Assembly (NCBI RefSeq): GCF_000003815.2
Contig: NC_049981.1
Location: forward strand, 14,492,800-14,528,039
Direction: 5' to 3'
From: Branchiostoma floridae
Taxonomy: Eukaryota; Chordata; Leptocardii; Amphioxiformes; Branchiostomatidae
Length of the DNA: 35,240 bases
The notes under the pieces were generated by a model that ran no database searches, had not been told where the DNA came from, and saw only the letters and a program-made list of their open reading frames with translations. Positions 30,801 to 35,240 of this stretch are shown here, one piece after another. Numbering within the stretch: the first letter of the stretch is position 1; each line of letters opens with the position of its first letter. The position numbers and the translations under genes were made by a program.

Positions 30801-30957
30801 ATAACGTTATGACTTTGTAGTTTCATGATTGTGTGTCATTTGGAATTTGTTCTTGAATGCTATTTTGTTTTCACTTTACATTGTCACTCTATATTTGTAC
30901 ACTCTATGTCATATGATATAAACATGCAATAAAATATTGTATTTGTATTTTTTACAG

Positions 30958-31069
30958 TTCTGCCCCAGGTGAGGATCGCCCAGCTGCCTCTCACAGCGTA
31001 CGTGCAAGAAGACGTCACACTGACCTGTCAATCAAGCAGTTTCCCGCCATCCACATACAACTGGACAAG
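30958..31069 (+). CDS. Gene 2 exon: second Ig domain, N-terminal half
   Basis: A 112-base exon with acceptor TATTTTTTACAG and donor GTGAGG. Entered in phase 1, it encodes the A-to-C strands of an I/C2-set Ig domain. It starts VLPQVRIAQL, with the B-strand Cys at residue 24 (VTLTC) and the core Trp at 36 (YNWTR), including an N-glycosylation sequon NWT. It leaves in phase 2, so it needs the exon at 31238 to complete the fold. This mid-domain intron right after the core Trp is absent from the matching exon of gene 1. Confidence 0.87.
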
Positions 31070-31237
31070 GTGAGGGCACAATCAAACACTTACTGTGATG
31101 ACTGTAAAGCTAGCTACCACCAGCAAGCGAAAAGATTGGTTACCACGCAGGATGGTATACCCAGGCTAACTGGTGTTTTACATTGTTAAATATAATAATG
31201 TCATGTTTAACTGATCCTTTGTCTGTTCCTGTCGTAG

Positions 31238-31392
31238 AGTGGACGGCGCTGCTCTACCCGGTGGAGCGATGTTTTCTGAGGGTTACGAGCTGGTCATCCC
31301 GAAGGCTGTCATGTCTGATGCCGGGGAGTACCGCTGTGTGGCCGATAACGGGTACGGCACGGACACCGACACTTACCTGCTCACGCTACACG
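31238..31392 (+). CDS. Gene 2 exon: second Ig domain, C-terminal half
   Basis: A 155-base exon with acceptor CTGTCGTAG and donor GTAAGT. It is entered in phase 2, completing the Arg codon of WTR. It encodes the D-to-G strands: the E-strand stretch YELVIPKAV, the F-strand motif DAGEYRC, and ADNGYGTDTDTYLLTL. The Cys-Cys spacing across the two exons is 47 residues, right for an I- or C2-set domain. It exits in phase 1, ready for a further Ig, stalk or membrane exon. The 168-base intron between the two halves is very short for this gene. A longer open frame here in another phase is a shadow. Confidence 0.88.
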
Positions 31393-33271
31393 GTAAGTTA
31401 TGATTTGTTTTCTCATTCCAACTGTCAAACTTTACATGTGTACTGTCTTCTGGTTAACTAGACATTGGCTGAATTGCTCTGTTCATACATAATATTATGA
31501 ACGTATGCTATGTTCATAATGATCTGGGCCCCATTATCGATAGACTGATAACTTGGTTCACATATTGAATGCTTATATATTGTAGTTGGTGCTAGCTGAG
31601 TTTACCTCCCATTCATCTCGCAACACCACGCACGCCACAAATCGACCATGAACCTTTTCACAATATTGTTATTTTGACCCGCAAAATATGTGCAGTCTTT
31701 GGAAAACCACGCAAGTCAACCCAAAACACAAGGTACAACAACTACCATTGACCCGATGTGTAGGTTAGCAACCTACCATCCACAACAACATTCCTACACC
31801 CTACTCTAACACATGGGGGAAATTCCAGACGGTCTATGTGACATTCAGTACGATTGTATGTCCCACTGTGCCAGAAATGCTGTCAAAGTATTTTCCTTGT
31901 TGTAGAAGCAACCATTCAGAACAAACTAGCGTTACAGCTAGGATTATCACAGATACTAAAGCATTAGTTTTAGGACGAAAGATAGGATGAACACAAATTC
32001 AAATGGTATGACCTGTACATACATGTATGAATAGAACTAGGAGTAGTATTATTCACTTGCTAAATGAAAAGCATCCATCCCTTACCTGATTTCCTTGAAG
32101 TTAACTGATTTTATTTTTCTTATGAGACAAATAGCATTCCTGTAGAGGGTGTGTTTTCCTTCTTTATAATACCAGAAATAACAAGACAGAATTAAGGCTT
32201 CTTTAACCCGATTAGTAGACAAACAAAAACAGTAAGTTGTAAAAACAACCAAGAGAAACTTTCTCTCATATTTGTTAATGCAGCGGAAAATTAGAAATGT
32301 TCCCACACGAGAAAGAAAACAGCTGACCATCATGGCAAAATGCATCGCATGCTTCGGTTGTTCAAAATTCTTAATATATTGCAAGGCATTCCAGTCTAAA
32401 AGGTCTTACTTCTGACATTGTCAGTCTTTAAAAGCTATGACTGAATGTGTTAGAGCTTTACAATACTACCAGTTGGTCGTATGTTACTAAATGCTCGTTC
32501 TCTATGACTATGACATTGAAGCATACTAGCTATAAAACCCTACGAGTAATTTCAATGTTAATGTTTGTGACTACCTTAACACTCAAGAATGTTGCATCTA
32601 GTTTAAGACGTACACTGGAGAGAGCTGCTAGTCGCCCCCATTGTTTAGAGTGTTTTCCTAACTCAGTGGAATCTGATACATAGAGAGTCACCTTATCCGG
32701 GATTCACGCCACTTAACACATCGAGGACAGGGAAACAAAATATCCTTATCAAAACAAGGGAATTTCTTCTCTTCGTTCTCACCTGCAGAACGGGAAACAA
32801 GTTGAAAGAAAACAATGTCCTGTTTGTGAAGTGAAAGGTAATTGATGACGAGACATCTGTCAGATGGTGTAAAATCTTCAAAACAGTCACTTCCAATAAC
32901 TTCATGATCATCGAACCCATGTACTTTCCTCACAGACATAGTGTAAACAAGGAGGTCTAAATCACTTTGATTTTACACATTATCAATGCAGGCGCATGCA
33001 CCTTCATCCCAACAATTATATTGACGATATGTCTGAAGACACTTGTCTAGATAGTTCATACTTCAATTCATTGCAAATACTTCAGTTGGATATCTTGAGT
33101 ATGGTCATATCACACCCAGTAAATTTGGTGAAACATTATTTTTATCAAATGGGGAACTTTTTCCACAAAACATTTTCACGAAATGCACAGACGCAGACAG
33201 GAAGTATTCCTGCTTACCGTTGTTCATTTTATGATGTCGACGAATTATTGTAAAACTTACCATTTCCTCAG
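31393..33271 (+). other. Gene 2 intron
   Basis: AT-rich intron with no supported exon. It includes a kB-like site at 31817-31826. An exon-like segment at 32789-32837 reads into a stop in the required phase. Confidence 0.5.
31817..31826. promoter_or_regulatory. NF-kB-like site
   Basis: GGGAAATTCC matches the kB consensus GGGRNWYYCC. It lies in the intron after the second Ig domain. A single 10-mer in 35 kb may be chance. Confidence 0.25.
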
Positions 33272-33304
33272 CAGACATGACTTCAGCGACACGGCAGTCC
33301 ACAG
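33272..33304 (+). CDS. Gene 2 candidate stalk mini-exon (11 codons)
   Basis: A 33-base segment between acceptor ATTTCCTCAG and donor GTGCCT reads in phase 1 as ADMTSATRQSTG, a Ser/Thr-rich peptide. Like the gene 1 stalk mini-exons it is symmetric (phase 1-1) and ends ACA G. Its start is a CAGCAG tandem acceptor, so one codon could be optional. Such a short segment could be chance, but the match to the gene 1 stalk pattern in the expected place is encouraging. Confidence 0.45.
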
Positions 33305-35240
33305 GTGCCTGTCAACACCATAAACTGTAACCCTTGCACCTGCGTTTGTCACTCATTGTCTACAACCGGGCTAGTCCTTCCCCCAAATAACAAGAGCTAT
33401 GAAGAAATATACCCGATGTCGACAATGCACAACTGACTCCATGGTTCTACACGATAACACTCTCATCATATCTGGTGACATTGAAACGAATCCGCAAAAA
33501 CTAGACGTAGTTTATTGGAACATTCAAAACAACAACAATGCGCTCCTAGAACGACTTATTACTCGTGTATTTTACCTCTCCTACTAAAGAAAGTCTCTTC
33601 TTTTTACACGAATAAACTAAAACTTCGTCATTACATTCAGTAGCTCTTCTATTGTCACCAATAGTTATTGGCATCTTGCCGCGCAGTTCCTCATCCAGAA
33701 ATGTTTCTTTACGCTCATCGTCAAGTGCACAGAAACCTGAGTATGAGACGATCCCTATTCTCTAGCTGAACACGGGAGTCCTTCATACCTAGACAGGAGC
33801 TGCAGGGTAGGATTAACTGACGTGACCTGACTCGTCTTTAAATCTTCCCCTGAAGTGGTCTGAGTTGAAGAGCGACTGTTGGAGGGTTTGTTACACCAAT
33901 TATGGGATTAGGCTACAGTGATTAACAAATGGACTGATTGGTTTTCGTGCTAGTGAGTCACGTAACTCCCTTAATGGGTGTTGTACTGTGCCTTCTCCCC
34001 CTGTACTTAAGGTATAGAGTTATTCAAAATGAAAGAAAAGAACAGTAATTATGAAGAGGTTGCCGTGGTAGTCACGTATTACGAGAATCTGCTTGCTTCA
34101 AAGAGCATAGTCTACATCTCAATGTTTTGAGTCTTACGTTTTTAAAGATATCATTCTGAGAGAGTTTTTTTAACTAGACGCACTGCCTTTGATGTGAGAA
34201 GTGAAAGGAAGTTGACAAATACCATCTGGCTCGCACAAAGTTATCTGCAATGATTAAAAGATTAAGGTACATTGATGATTAAGTCAACTGTTCAATGTAA
34301 GGTGTGAAAGAAGTTACTATGTGAGTGTACAAACGTTGTCTGACTTTAATCCCCGTGGTCTGACAGCAGGAAAGATATGTTAGTACCTGATTTTCCGTTC
34401 TTTTATTGGAAGCCGGCCTACCCTGTTTTAATTCATGTCACCACTTTGTTCAGAAAATGGTATTGGATTGCCAGACAATATAGCATTGGACACCATCTGC
34501 TGTTTTAGTCGCCACTTTAAACTTACGGAAGACACTGTCTTTTGATAAGGAATTACAAAATGTGCAAAGGTATTGGTAGGGAATGTAGACTGTTCGGTAG
34601 TTGAAGACGGGGTAGTTGATTGTTAAACGGTAATCGGCAATTTGGTAAAGCCTGATTTATGAAGGTATTTCCTTTTGTCTGATGTCTACGATGAAGTAAT
34701 AAGATGAAAACGATTGTGAGAGTATACGGTAAAGTACAAAGATCGGCGCAGTGATCGACTGAGGCTAGTTACTGTTCGGAAGATGAACGTTGTTAACTTG
34801 TAGCTCACATGAAGGTGATCGGATGACCAATATCATCAGTGATTACACCAAACGGGATTGAATAAGTATATCTTCAATGGACAGACACCGGCACTAAAGA
34901 AGGGGGGGGGGGGGCAACAAGAAAACAAGAAGAACAGAGACTTCGAAACGCGTACTCGACATAACTCGCTGTAGAAAAGAAAAGTAAGCAAATGTAAATC
35001 TGTTGGGGACTGACTGCTGAATGTAAATCAACGAACTACTTAAATGCCACCATGCTTTAGATACTGACAACAGAGAGTTGATTGTGGCTTTTCAGTTATG
35101 TCAGACACCGTGAGGGGGAAGAGCTTACTTGTTACATACCGTGTCAGGTATGTTAGTCAGGACCTTCTTAGGGCTACTCCTAGCGTAACACACTTGTCTG
35201 CTGGAGGTTTTACTAGAGGTTTTGGGGATACAATTTGAAA
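33305..35240 (+). other. Probable gene 2 intron to the window end
   Basis: No transmembrane or tail exon was recognised, so gene 2 probably continues past the window. The stretch includes a 13-base G-run at 34902-34914. Confidence 0.45.

Noticed and set aside
936-31392. VCBP-type (V region plus chitin-binding) or rearranging antigen-receptor genes
   Set aside because: No chitin-binding cysteine pattern, no J-like FGxG and no recombination signal arrangement was seen. The second domains are I/C2-set and gene 1 has a membrane segment.
32789-32837. Exon-like segment in gene 2 (ACCTGCAG acceptor, GTAATT donor)
   Set aside because: The phase required by the previous exon reads into TGA within six codons.
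33974-34010. Short hydrophobic ATG stretch (MGVVLCLLPLYL) before a donor-like GTATAG
   Set aside because: It would end in phase 2, not the phase 1 used by leaders here. It lies in the middle of gene 2's downstream region and such short runs occur by chance.
34457-34545. Phase-1 open segment after TTTGTTCAG
   Set aside because: About 30 codons without a domain, membrane segment or tyrosine motif; open runs of this length are common by chance.
35096-35147. Exon-like segment with a good GTATGT donor near the window end
   Set aside because: It ends in phase 2 and encodes nothing recognisable; insufficient context remains in the window.
1-35240. CRISPR array, rRNA, tRNA or bacterial operon features
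   Set aside because: No regularly spaced repeats, no cloverleaf or B-box candidate seen by eye, and clear spliceosomal gene structure throughout.

Overview
The window looks like nuclear DNA of an invertebrate chordate, most likely an amphioxus (Branchiostoma-like). This is inferred from multi-exon immunoglobulin-superfamily genes with GT-AG introns and phase-1 Ig exons, frequent ACATGTACATGTA-type repeats, and a LINE insertion. No sequence search was possible, so the species is a judgement. No prokaryotic genes, rRNA, tRNA or CRISPR array were seen.

Layout, with all genes on the + strand. (1) About 1-13,110 is gene 1, a type I membrane receptor whose leader exon lies upstream or was not found. 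Its exons encode a V-set Ig domain (936-1268), an I/C2-set Ig domain (2797-3057), three 11-14-codon stalk mini-exons (3788-4339), a transmembrane segment with a KRKR stop-transfer (4924-5055), a linker exon (6889-6974), and a tail exon (8942-9157) carrying one ITIM (VMYAEL) and two ITSMs (TEYAQI, TEYASI). Three other candidate tail exons fit the reading phases (5834-6039, 8232-8330, 12976-13025), so alternative tails with different tyrosine motifs are likely. (2) About 13.1-23.0 kb has no recognised multi-exon gene. It holds several hairpins, a cluster of CRE-like sites, and a TATA-preceded 48-codon ORF with a single C-terminal membrane segment. (3) 23,266 to beyond the window end is gene 2, a second receptor of the same class: a signal-peptide exon, a V-set exon, an I/C2-set Ig domain split over two exons, and a possible stalk mini-exon. 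Its membrane and cytoplasmic parts are not in the window. The intron after the V exon contains a 5'-truncated LINE with a continuous frame of about 1,020 codons (endonuclease C-terminal part, reverse transcriptase, C-terminal zinc-finger-like motif).

The two Ig genes have the same V then C2 order, the same exon phases and the same orientation, which suggests a small tandem family of cell-surface receptors. Gene 1 has the inhibitory/switch tail layout known from vertebrate receptors such as PD-1: an ITIM followed by ITSM motifs about 25-27 residues apart. It would be expected to recruit SH2-domain phosphatases or adaptors when phosphorylated.

CpG density changes sharply near 13.2 kb, from about 6-7 per kb inside gene 1 to about 35 per kb just beyond it. 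This is the footprint expected of germline gene-body methylation, and it independently supports gene 1 extending to a last exon and poly(A) signal near 13.1 kb. All exon boundaries come from splice-site consensus, reading phase and domain sense, not from transcripts.
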